Below, one piece after another: positions 7,302-13,293 of a DNA stretch of 44,792 nt. The stretch is from a virus. Each line of letters opens with the position of its first letter. The stretch's first letter is position 1. Location of the stretch: the IMG/VR virus record IMGVR_UViG_3300020182_000062, positions 1 to 44,792 of that record; one strand, written 5' to 3'. The notes below the pieces were generated by a model. It had not been told where the DNA came from and did not search any database. It worked only from the letters and a program-made list of their open reading frames with translations. Position numbers and translations under genes: made by a program.

Positions 7302-8005
7302 ACGTTACGCCTTTTGAATGTCGTGACACCCTTTTTCTTCATCTCTTCTTTCTTCCAATCTTTGTAGATAGAATGTGTTGGTTCTCTGTTTATCCAAGAT
7401 TTAAATCCGTTCATCGCTTTATTCGCTTGAGCAGTTAGGTCTTCTTTTGCTGTTTTGTTTCCATTCTCTATCTCAACAAACTGAGCGCCAAACATTCTCT
7501 TAAATTCATCACGATTTTTCTGAACTGCTTTCCAAGTTTTCGTAACTAACTCTGGACCAAGGGTTCTCTCTCTAGTCTTATCTCTTTCTATAGAAGTATT
7601 AAGTGAAGTGTTAACAAAAATCATACCGACATCATAACCCATATTTTGCATCGCTTTAACTTCTTTCTTTACATCATTAAGGTCTTTACCTGTACCATCT
7701 ACAATAATGCCTAGTCTTCCTTTTAACCACATTTCTTTTTGTTTATCAGTTAGAATTTTTGCTGAACTCCGGATTGCTTGACCCTGCGCAGACATAATAT
7801 CTGATGCTTTCTTTGTGAGTCCTGCCTTCGCGAGCATCCTTTCATAAGCAGGGTCGCTATTTGATACTTTCATACCAAACGACTTTAACCCTGTCATTTT
7901 TATCACATAACTTTTACCTGCCCCTGCACCACCTGCCATCATAATCGCTTTGAACGAAGCAGGGTCTTCTAAACCTTCTGTTATGAAATTTTTAAAATTC
8001 AACAT
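7298..8005 (-). CDS. P-loop kinase (zeta-toxin/AAA_33-like)
   Basis: A 235-residue protein. Walker A is GGAGAGKSYV at residues 25-34, right after a beta strand (FKAIMMA). GIIVDGTGKD near residue 100 fits the second strand with an acidic residue. Arg-rich ERDKTRERTLG fits the lid of a small-molecule or zeta-type kinase. It begins with a short MLNFKNFITEGLEDP leader resembling the FKxFIxE start common in marine T4-like structural and assembly proteins. It is the last gene of a minus-strand late operon (8986 to 7298). The target of phosphorylation is unknown. Confidence 0.75.
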   Translation of the reverse strand: MLNFKNFITEGLEDPASFKAIMMAGGAGAGKSYVIKMTGLKSFGMKVSNSDPAYERMLAKAGLTKKASDIMSAQGQAIRSSAKILTDKQKEMWLKGRLGIIVDGTGKDLNDVKKEVKAMQNMGYDVGMIFVNTSLNTSIERDKTRERTLGPELVTKTWKAVQKNRDEFKRMFGAQFVEIENGNKTAKEDLTAQANKAMNGFKSWINREPTHSIYKDWKKEEMKKKGVTTFKRRNV

Positions 8006-8009
8006 GTAG

Positions 8010-8720
8010 TTATCCTACCCTGTATATTTGTTTCACGGATTCTATATTATAAAATACTCGTTTGTATTTATCTGTTTCTTTTAATTCAACCATCGCATTA
8101 GACAGGATAGTAGATGATATGAGATTTATGCTCTGTGATGGAGTCTCCAACCCTAACAAAACTCTCGCTGAACCTCTGTAAATATCAATAAGGTCAAACC
8201 CCTCTTCACAATATGGGGTAAGTTGTTTTTTAATATCATCAGATTTAAATTTCTTGTTAATGATGCCCTCATTACCTAAGAGAACTACAGCATCAAAAGG
8301 TTCCCCTTCCCAATTTATGTTAATTGAATCTTTACCTAATGAAAATAATGAACCGACTTCAACCGAAGGAATATCAAAATCTTTATATAATCTATCAAAT
8401 TTACTTTCTACAGATTTAGATTTTGTTACTGTCATTTTACCTACACCATAATTGAACTTATGTATTACAGGAATTAAATGGTCACCTTCATTATTATCAA
8501 AAACACCTGATGTCATAACAAGGATATTTTTATAATCACCCGCAAGTATCATGGCACTCATAATAGAAGCATCTGTTATCAAATCAATAGTTTTATCAGT
8601 AGGATAAGTTATATGCTTACTGACCCTTGAGAGAAGGTCTTTCTTGCGTTGACGATTGTTAATGACAGATTTAAACTCTCCATCAACATATCCCATAGGT
8701 TGTGTTCTATAGTTTATCAT
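8010..8720 (-). CDS. Conserved phage protein of unknown function
   Basis: A 236-residue soluble protein without Cys-rich or membrane segments. Alternating hydrophobic strands and helices are visible (KNILVMTSGVF; FDAVVLLGNEGI), suggesting an alpha/beta, possibly Rossmann-like fold, but no nucleotide-binding glycine loop is clear. It lies between a coiled-coil gene and the kinase, with gaps of 2 and 4 bp, so the three are co-transcribed from the late promoter at 9005-9012. No function is claimed; a role in virion assembly is plausible from timing. Confidence 0.7.
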   Translation of the reverse strand: MINYRTQPMGYVDGEFKSVINNRQRKKDLLSRVSKHITYPTDKTIDLITDASIMSAMILAGDYKNILVMTSGVFDNNEGDHLIPVIHKFNYGVGKMTVTKSKSVESKFDRLYKDFDIPSVEVGSLFSLGKDSININWEGEPFDAVVLLGNEGIINKKFKSDDIKKQLTPYCEEGFDLIDIYRGSARVLLGLETPSQSINLISSTILSNAMVELKETDKYKRVFYNIESVKQIYRVG

Positions 8721-8722
8721 AA

Positions 8723-8986
8723 CTATCCTTGATATATTTTTTGTATGTGGTCTTCAAACTGTTCTACCTTCTCAAGTCTATTCTGCCACAGGATGTAATC
8801 TTTCTCTGGGTTCTTCTTGAGGTTATTGAGTAGAGGTGTTATTGCGTTGTATAGTTTATCTAGTCTGTCTTGTGTCTCGGATACTGATGTAGATACAGTC
8901 TCAACTTTAGCAGTCGCCTGTTGTACTGCTTCTAGTTCCTGCTCGTCTACTATTGTAAAACCGAAATCGAATAAATCGTCTGCCAT
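8723..8986 (-). CDS. Small conserved coiled-coil protein
   Basis: An 87-residue acidic protein. It starts MADDLFDFGFTIVDE, an acidic aromatic peptide, then has a long helix at about 15-50 with a heptad pattern and a second helix at 60-85. A strong AGGAG ribosome site and an exact minus-strand TATAAATA precede it, so it leads a late operon. Acidic FDFGF-type N-termini can bind partner proteins such as clamps or polymerase, but that is speculation. Function unknown. Confidence 0.75.
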   Translation of the reverse strand: MADDLFDFGFTIVDEQELEAVQQATAKVETVSTSVSETQDRLDKLYNAITPLLNNLKKNPEKDYILWQNRLEKVEQFEDHIQKIYQG

Positions 8987-9004
8987 TTTTAAATCTCCTA
9001 GTTC

Positions 9005-9012
9005 TATTTATA
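9005..9012 (-). promoter_or_regulatory. T4-type late promoter, minus strand
   Basis: TATAAATA on the minus strand. The predicted start near 8999 gives a 13-base leader that holds the AGGAG of the 8986 gene. It is divergent from the early promoter at 9046. Confidence 0.85.
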
Positions 9013-9045
9013 TAAAAAATAATTGTAAAAAAGACAAAATAAGTG

Positions 9046-9074
9046 TTGACTTTTTAGTTTTTTTATAGTAGAGT
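9046..9074 (+). promoter_or_regulatory. Sigma70-type promoter (duplicated block, copy 1)
   Basis: TTGACT (9046-9051), 17-bp spacer, TAGAGT (9069-9074). The flanks are nearly identical to the promoter at 9542-9570, from CAAAATAAGTG upstream to ATAGGAAAGGA downstream. Confidence 0.7.
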
Positions 9075-9098
9075 AGTATTATAGGAAAGGAACTTATT

Positions 9099-9257
9099 AT
9101 GAATAATTTATGTGAAAGATGTGATGGAAGTGGAACCGAGTGGTTCAACGGAGTAGAGTCAGATGATGACTGTATGACCTGTGACGGAACAGGCACTCAA
9201 GAAGGATGTGACGATTTATTCAGTCCATTCGGTAAGGTAGATTTTAGAAAGGGATAA
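9099..9257 (+). CDS. DnaJ-type zinc-finger miniprotein
   Basis: A 52-residue ORF with ribosome site GAAAGGAA. It carries two CxxCxGxG motifs, CERCDGSG (5-12) and CMTCDGTG (25-32), the zinc-binding repeat of the DnaJ cysteine-rich domain. DnaJ has four such repeats; here there are two, enough for one zinc site, and no J-domain is present. The C-terminal tail is acidic then basic. It is expressed from the early-type promoter at 9046. It could mimic part of a host co-chaperone, or be a nucleic-acid or protein-binding finger. Confidence 0.8.
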   Translation: MNNLCERCDGSGTEWFNGVESDDDCMTCDGTGTQEGCDDLFSPFGKVDFRKG

Positions 9258-9261
9258 GATT

Positions 9262-9513
9262 ATGAAACTGGTATATGAAACACAAATCGTAATAGAGAAT
9301 AAATGTAAAGGTGGCAACATCTTTGTGTTCGATGTCTCTATCGAGGAAGCACAATCTAAAGACTACTCTCGTTTCTATAACGAGATGAACTTGCCAGACG
9401 GTAAAGAGTATTGGGAATGTATTCGTGCCGAGTACCTCGTTGACGACTGCGACTGGGGAGAATGGTTAGAGGATTGCCCATCATACCTACAGAAGGGAAT
9501 AATTTATGGGTAA
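9262..9513 (+). CDS. Small acidic protein, unknown
   Basis: An 83-residue protein with AAAGGG upstream. It is acidic and aromatic, with Trp/Cys clusters near the C-terminus (EYWECIR; DDCDWGEWLEDCPSYL). The three C-terminal Cys do not form a standard zinc pattern. It shares the transcript of the DnaJ-type miniprotein. No family is recognised. It is compact and plausible as an early host-takeover protein, without direct evidence. Confidence 0.65.
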   Translation: MKLVYETQIVIENKCKGGNIFVFDVSIEEAQSKDYSRFYNEMNLPDGKEYWECIRAEYLVDDCDWGEWLEDCPSYLQKGIIYG

Positions 9514-9521
9514 AAAAGTTG

Positions 9522-9540
9522 ACTTATTTTCAAAATAAGT
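9522..9540. repeat. Perfect 19-bp palindrome next to a promoter
   Basis: ACTTATTTT-C-AAAATAAGT is a perfect inverted repeat with 9-bp arms and a single central base. It ends one base before the -35 box of the promoter at 9542. Its right arm (AAAATAAGT) is also present at the same place before the sister promoter at 9046, but the left arm is not. It is placed as an operator would be. Confidence 0.6.
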
Positions 9541-9541
9541 G

Positions 9542-9570
9542 TTGACTTTTTGGTTTTAATATGGTAGAGT
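9542..9570 (+). promoter_or_regulatory. Sigma70-type promoter (duplicated block, copy 2)
   Basis: TTGACT (9542-9547), 17-bp spacer, TAGAGT (9565-9570). The predicted start at about 9577 precedes the metallopeptidase gene at 9592. See the sister copy at 9046. Confidence 0.7.
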
Positions 9571-9591
9571 AGAGTATAGGAAAGGAAAACT

Positions 9592-10197
9592 ATGTCACTA
9601 AAACAAAAATATCGAAATTATCTTGGTGAGTTTCATCTAAGACAAAACCGTGGTGCAAAATATACACGCGATACTGAGAAAAGAAAAACTTATCGTGCCG
9701 AATGGGCATACACCAGAAACATGGGTGGTAAAGATACGTTCGCGTCTATTGAAGAAGCAGAGAAGTTTGCCAAAAGAATATACAAGTCTAAGACTTGGAA
9801 TAAAATTTGGGAAGAAAACTTTAGGAGTTGGCAAACTGAAAATGTAGGAACTAGAACACCTATGATAGTTGCGGCACAAAGAGATTCAAAAAGACTTGGC
9901 GGATATACAGATGGTCAGAGGGTTACTCTTTATAAGAGTGGTCTTTGTAAGTATACTCTACTTCATGAACTTGCGCATTGCCTTGGTCATATGCATCATG
10001 GTCGGTCATTCCGTAAAACAGTCCTTGCTTTGGTAGGAACCTTTCTAGGTGCAGACCATAAGAAAGAACTGAAGAGATGTTTCAAAGAACAAGGTCTTAA
10101 GTATGGAGAAGCAAGGAAACCAAAGACCTTTGAACAATGGCAAAAGTCTTATACACATATGATGTTATTGAGACATAGACAAAGGCAAGCGAAATGA
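9592..10197 (+). CDS. Zinc metallopeptidase-like protein (HExxH)
   Basis: A 201-residue protein. LLHELAHCLGHMHHGRSFR at residues 123-141 gives the HExxH zinc site (His125, Glu126, His129) with a third His (probably His136) in HGRSF. This arrangement is seen in SprT/WSS-like and small phage metallopeptidases. The N-terminal half is basic and aromatic. There is no signal peptide, so it should act in the host cytoplasm. The strong ribosome site and own promoter mark it as an early gene. Its stop overlaps the next start (ATGA at 10194). Substrate unknown. Confidence 0.8.
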   Translation: MSLKQKYRNYLGEFHLRQNRGAKYTRDTEKRKTYRAEWAYTRNMGGKDTFASIEEAEKFAKRIYKSKTWNKIWEENFRSWQTENVGTRTPMIVAAQRDSKRLGGYTDGQRVTLYKSGLCKYTLLHELAHCLGHMHHGRSFRKTVLALVGTFLGADHKKELKRCFKEQGLKYGEARKPKTFEQWQKSYTHMMLLRHRQRQAK

Positions 10198-10358
10198 GTA
10201 GAGAACTATATATGGAAAGAATCAAGAATGCCTATGAAGCATCGTATCGATGTGAAGGGGGTTCTTGGGGTCGCGGATATTGGAACAGTGTAGTCGAACA
10301 ACTTCACAGGAACTATTGGCGAGGAATAGAAAAATCTAAAAATGATTCACACAGGTAA
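10194..10358 (+). CDS. Small protein, unknown
   Basis: A 54-residue ORF coupled to the metallopeptidase gene by ATGA. It is rich in Arg, Tyr and Trp (ELYMERIKNAYEASYRC; GRGYWNSVVEQLHRNYWRG), likely a helical basic peptide. No family is recognised. An AAGAAGG ribosome site for the next gene lies just after its stop, in keeping with a real co-transcribed gene. Confidence 0.6.
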   Translation: MSRELYMERIKNAYEASYRCEGGSWGRGYWNSVVEQLHRNYWRGIEKSKNDSHR

Positions 10359-10364
10359 GAAGGT

Positions 10365-10907
10365 ATGAATATATTTCACGTAGATACAGACCCAAAGATT
10401 TGTGCCGAACAGATGTGTGACAAGCACGTAGTGAAGATGGTAATTGAGACTGCTCAGTTACTATCAACTACACACCGCGTAATAGATGGCAAAGAGTATA
10501 AGGGTAAGACAAAGTCTAATCGTAATATCAAACGATGGTTACACCCTGACTCAGAGATGGAAACAAAACTCTACAAAGCATGTCACGTCAATCATCCCTC
10601 TACTATTTGGACAAGAGAAACCTCATCAAACTATGAATGGTTGTATACACACTTCGTTGCGTTGTGTGATGAATACACTCATAGGTATGGTAAGGTACAT
10701 ATGACTGACACTAAGTTACGCAATACATTATCTAAGACACCCCGTAATCTTTTACAAGGTGGGGTGACTGAGTTTAAACAATGTATGCCTGACTACTGTA
10801 AACGCAAGAACCCTATTGAGGCATATCGCGTTTACTATATCAATGAAAAGAAAGATTTCGCTAGATGGACGAAAAGAAATATTCCATCTTGGTATATTAG
10901 TGCTTGA
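10365..10907 (+). CDS. Conserved phage protein, CDKHVVKM family
   Basis: A 180-residue protein. The N-terminus MNIFHVDTDPKICAEQMCD followed by KHVVKMVIETAQLLSTTHR is the hallmark of a protein family widespread in tailed phages, with invariant Cys, Asp, Lys and His residues. The family is usually left without a function, though some members have been compared with small DNA repair glycosylases; I do not assert that. Other visible residues are the HPSTIW and PDYCKRKNPIEAYRVYY blocks. It lies in the early gene block, so a role in DNA metabolism is plausible. Confidence 0.75.
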   Translation: MNIFHVDTDPKICAEQMCDKHVVKMVIETAQLLSTTHRVIDGKEYKGKTKSNRNIKRWLHPDSEMETKLYKACHVNHPSTIWTRETSSNYEWLYTHFVALCDEYTHRYGKVHMTDTKLRNTLSKTPRNLLQGGVTEFKQCMPDYCKRKNPIEAYRVYYINEKKDFARWTKRNIPSWYISA

Positions 10908-10932
10908 CTTTTTGGTTAAAGTATAGTACAAT
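10904..10932 (+). promoter_or_regulatory. Sigma70-type promoter
   Basis: TTGACT (10904-10909), 17-bp spacer, TACAAT (10927-10932). The -35 box overlaps the stop codon of the preceding gene. It serves the genes from 10966. Confidence 0.8.
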
Positions 10933-10965
10933 ATAAAAATAACAATAAAACACAGAAAGGTTAAT

Positions 10966-11154
10966 ATGAGTTATTACACAAATGAAAAGAAAAGACGTCG
11001 TGAAAATAAAAAGGTTGTTGAGGATATGTTCTCCGGCAACTACGACAAAGACTTCCGTAGAGGCATTTCATGGGGAAGTGACCGTAAATATGCAGACTCA
11101 CTTGTAGGTGACGTTTGCCGTAATACAAGAGCATACGAAAATGACTGGAATTAA
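10966..11154 (+). CDS. Small basic protein, unknown
   Basis: A 62-residue protein with GAAAGGT before the start. The N-terminal 20 residues are strongly basic (NEKKRRRENKKVVEDM), and the rest is rich in Asp, Arg and Tyr. No zinc or membrane feature is present. It is the first gene behind the 10904 promoter and is followed one base later by the next gene. It could bind nucleic acid through the basic region; unproven. Confidence 0.65.
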   Translation: MSYYTNEKKRRRENKKVVEDMFSGNYDKDFRRGISWGSDRKYADSLVGDVCRNTRAYENDWN

Positions 11155-11155
11155 T

Positions 11156-11416
11156 ATGACATACGAAGAAATAGTAAACACACTCCGAGAGGGTGTAGTA
11201 AAGTTATCCTTTACGAAAGTGAAGGATGGTGGCGTTCGTGACATGACAGCAACCTTAAACTCAGATTTAATACCTGAAGATAAGATGCCTAAGACTGATG
11301 CGAACGAGAAACTTCAGAAGAACCAAACTGCGGTACGAGTATTCGATACTGACCTAAGTGACTGGAGAAGTTTCCGCGTTGATAGTTTACTAACCTTCAA
11401 TCGCGCCACCACATAA
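11156..11416 (+). CDS. SH3-like beta-barrel protein (DUF2693-type)
   Basis: An 86-residue protein starting at 11156, one base after the previous stop. VKLSFTKVKDGGVRDMTATL at residues 15-34 and AVRVFDTDLSDWRSFRVDSL near the end match small phage SH3-like barrel proteins (DUF2693-type), which have a K-V-x-F-T-K-x-D-G-x-x-R-x-M-x-x-T core and end with a W-R-S-F-R strand. The molecular role of the family is not known. It lies in the early block just upstream of gp33. Confidence 0.75.
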   Translation: MTYEEIVNTLREGVVKLSFTKVKDGGVRDMTATLNSDLIPEDKMPKTDANEKLQKNQTAVRVFDTDLSDWRSFRVDSLLTFNRATT

Positions 11417-11417
11417 T

Positions 11418-11897
11418 ATGGCAAAGAAGAAACGTAAACTCAGCGAGGAACAACGTCTTGCCGCGAGTGAACGTCTTGAGAAAGCACGACTCGCTCGTGG
11501 TCACGATGGCAGTCTTTCTATTCATGAGGATATAAGAAACTTACCTGAAGACCATGGGTTACATTGGAAGAAAGTGAAGAGTTGGATAAAGAACTGCGAA
11601 CTTGATATCAAAACAAAAGAAATGCGTCTGAAGAGAGATTCACATAAGTGGAAAGAAAGAAACGAGTATACCTCCCTTCAAGTTTATATTGCTAATATGA
11701 AAACGTATCTGAGAACAGGTCTTTGGTTAGATATGTTCTATGGTTCCGAAAAGCAATATAAGATAAAATGGTTAGTAACTAAAAAAGGTTATCATGATAA
11801 CGGTGAAGTCAAACGAATAACAGGTTACTGGTATGACGATGGTGGTGTCTGGAATGGTACAGGTTTTGAAGAAGAAGGAGAAGAAGTTGAAAGTTGA
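11418..11897 (+). CDS. Conserved hypothetical protein upstream of gp33
   Basis: A 159-residue protein. The N-terminus is very basic and helical (KKKRKLSEEQRLAASERL), the middle contains HWKKVKSWIKNCELDIKTKE, a helical stretch, and the C-terminus has several Trp/Tyr/Gly turns ending in an acidic tail (EEEGEEVES). It occupies the position before gp33 in a gp33-gp32 cluster. It does not show features that would let me call T4 gp59. Unknown function; possibly DNA-binding given the basic N-terminus. Confidence 0.7.
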   Translation: MAKKKRKLSEEQRLAASERLEKARLARGHDGSLSIHEDIRNLPEDHGLHWKKVKSWIKNCELDIKTKEMRLKRDSHKWKERNEYTSLQVYIANMKTYLRTGLWLDMFYGSEKQYKIKWLVTKKGYHDNGEVKRITGYWYDDGGVWNGTGFEEEGEEVES

Positions 11898-12165
11898 TTT
11901 CGTACAAGGTGGGGCAGATAGTCCTACTGATGAAAAGGAAGAAAGTAACTTCCTAAGTAAGAAAAGATTCAGTAAGATGGTAGAAGATAATGTAAGAAAA
12001 ATGTCTATGTCTTATATGGATTCCGTAGTATATCTCTGCGAAGAGAATACAATTGAGATTGATGATGTTAAGAAATATCTTTCGTCATCTATAAAGGATA
12101 GGATAGAATCAGAAGCAATGAATCTAAACTTCCTTGAAAAGTCTCATAGACTTCCCGCAAAATAG
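11887..12165 (+). CDS. gp33: Late promoter transcription accessory protein gp33
   Basis: A 92-residue protein if started at the TTG codon at 11887. AAGGAG (11875-11880) lies six bases upstream, while in-frame ATGs further up (11833-11854) have no ribosome site and overlap the upstream gene widely. The core SYMDSVVYLCEENTIEID followed by DVKKYLS and SEAMNLNFLEK is the conserved gp33 helix region. In T4, gp33 bridges RNA polymerase (beta flap) and the sliding clamp and co-activates late promoters with sigma factor gp55. It is next to gp32, as in T4. Late TATAAATA promoters in the window fit its role. Confidence 0.8.
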   Translation: MKVDFVQGGADSPTDEKEESNFLSKKRFSKMVEDNVRKMSMSYMDSVVYLCEENTIEIDDVKKYLSSSIKDRIESEAMNLNFLEKSHRLPAK

Positions 12166-12178
12166 GAGATAAAAATGT

Positions 12179-12186
12179 TATAAATA
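12179..12186 (+). promoter_or_regulatory. T4-type late promoter before gp32
   Basis: Exact TATAAATA, overlapping by position the early promoter at 12190, so gp32 can be expressed both early and late. Confidence 0.7.
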
Positions 12187-12189
12187 TAC

Positions 12190-12218
12190 TTGACTTATTA
12201 GTCGCAATATACTATAAT
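12190..12218 (+). promoter_or_regulatory. Sigma70 consensus promoter of gp32
   Basis: TTGACT (12190-12195), 17-bp spacer and perfect TATAAT (12213-12218). The start at about 12225 leaves a leader of roughly 37 bases with AAGGA before the ATG. Confidence 0.85.
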
Positions 12219-12261
12219 ACAAATAATACAAAACACACAAAACATACAAGGAAAAATATAT

Positions 12262-13188
12262 ATGTCTTTTGCTAATTTAAAATCTAATCGTACTGATGTT
12301 TCTGCTCTCGCTAATGCTGCTGCAGAAATGTCTAATACAAAAAAATCAACAAACAAATATGAAGATACACGGTTCTGGAAACCGACTGTAGATGAGTCTG
12401 GTAATGGTTATGCCGTTGTAAGATTTCTTCCTGCAGGGGAAGGTCAAGAGTTACCATGGGTAAGATACTTTGACCATTTCTTTAAGGGTAATACTGGTCA
12501 ATGGTATGTAGAGAAATCACGTACTACATTGGGCGGTGAAGCAGACCCTGTGAGTGAATACAACTCACGACTTTGGAACTCTGGTATAGAGTCAGACAAA
12601 GAAATTGCTCGTTCTCAAAAGAGACGACTACATTATGTAACTAACATCATGGTACTGAGTGACCCATCTAATCCTTCCAACAACGGTAAAGTATTCCTTT
12701 ACGACTTTGGTAAGAAAATCTTTGATAAGGTTATGGATAAGATGCAACCCGAGTATCCGGATGAGACTCCTGTAAATCCATTTGATTTCTGGAGTGGTGC
12801 TGACTTCCAACTTAAGATACGTAACGTTGCGGGATATCGTAACTATGACAAGTCTGAGTTCAAGTCACCTTCTGCGTTGTTAGAAGGCGATGAAACTAAA
12901 CTAGAAGCAACCTATAATACTATGCATGACATGAGTGAGTTTACTGACCCAACATCATACAAGTCTTATAATGATTTGAAAGCACGACTTGAAGTTGTGT
13001 TAGGTCAGGCGACTGGTTCTGGTTCTACTATGAAGAATGAATCATTACAACAAACTGCTGAGACCGTAGGGTCTAAGTCAGTTGAACCTCAAGTGATTCC
13101 ATCTGCTCCTCAACCGCAGGTAGCGATGGCATCTGAGGGAGATGATGATACATTATCCTACTTCGCGAAACTCGCGGCAGAGGATTAA
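12262..13188 (+). CDS. gp32: Single-stranded DNA-binding protein gp32
   Basis: A 308-residue protein, close to T4 gp32 (301). The Ser/Asn-rich N-terminal segment (1-35) fits the cooperativity domain. The OB-fold core begins at TRFWKPTVDESGNGYAVVRF and LPAGEGQELPWVRYFDHFF and runs to about residue 240. The C-terminal tail is Gln/Pro-rich and ends in an acidic EGDDDTLSYF and AAED patch, which in T4 recruits replication and recombination proteins. gp32 coats ssDNA at replication forks. It has both early and late promoters and is followed by a strong terminator. Confidence 0.96.
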   Translation: MSFANLKSNRTDVSALANAAAEMSNTKKSTNKYEDTRFWKPTVDESGNGYAVVRFLPAGEGQELPWVRYFDHFFKGNTGQWYVEKSRTTLGGEADPVSEYNSRLWNSGIESDKEIARSQKRRLHYVTNIMVLSDPSNPSNNGKVFLYDFGKKIFDKVMDKMQPEYPDETPVNPFDFWSGADFQLKIRNVAGYRNYDKSEFKSPSALLEGDETKLEATYNTMHDMSEFTDPTSYKSYNDLKARLEVVLGQATGSGSTMKNESLQQTAETVGSKSVEPQVIPSAPQPQVAMASEGDDDTLSYFAKLAAED

Positions 13189-13266
13189 AAGATGTCCGCC
13201 TTTACCATTGGTATCCCCGAATAATTAGGGAGGGGATTTCCCCTTAAACCCACGTAAAAAAGGCAG

Positions 13267-13293
13267 GGGAGACTTTCGGGTCTCCCTTTTTTT
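13267..13293. terminator. Bidirectional intrinsic terminator
   Basis: GGGAGAC (13267-13273) pairs with GTCTCCC (13280-13286) around a TTTCGG loop. It is followed by seven T on the plus strand; six A (13256-13261) lie just before it, giving a T run on the minus strand. It separates convergent gp32 and the tape-measure gene. Upstream, ATCCCC (13213-13218) or CCCCT (13240-13244) can pair alternatively with the AGGGGAT at 13231-13237. Confidence 0.9.

Noticed and set aside
13231-13244. AGGGG/CCCCT hairpin downstream of gp32 as a terminator by itself
   Set aside because: The stem is only 5 bp and is not followed by a T run; the hairpin at 13267-13286 is the functional candidate.
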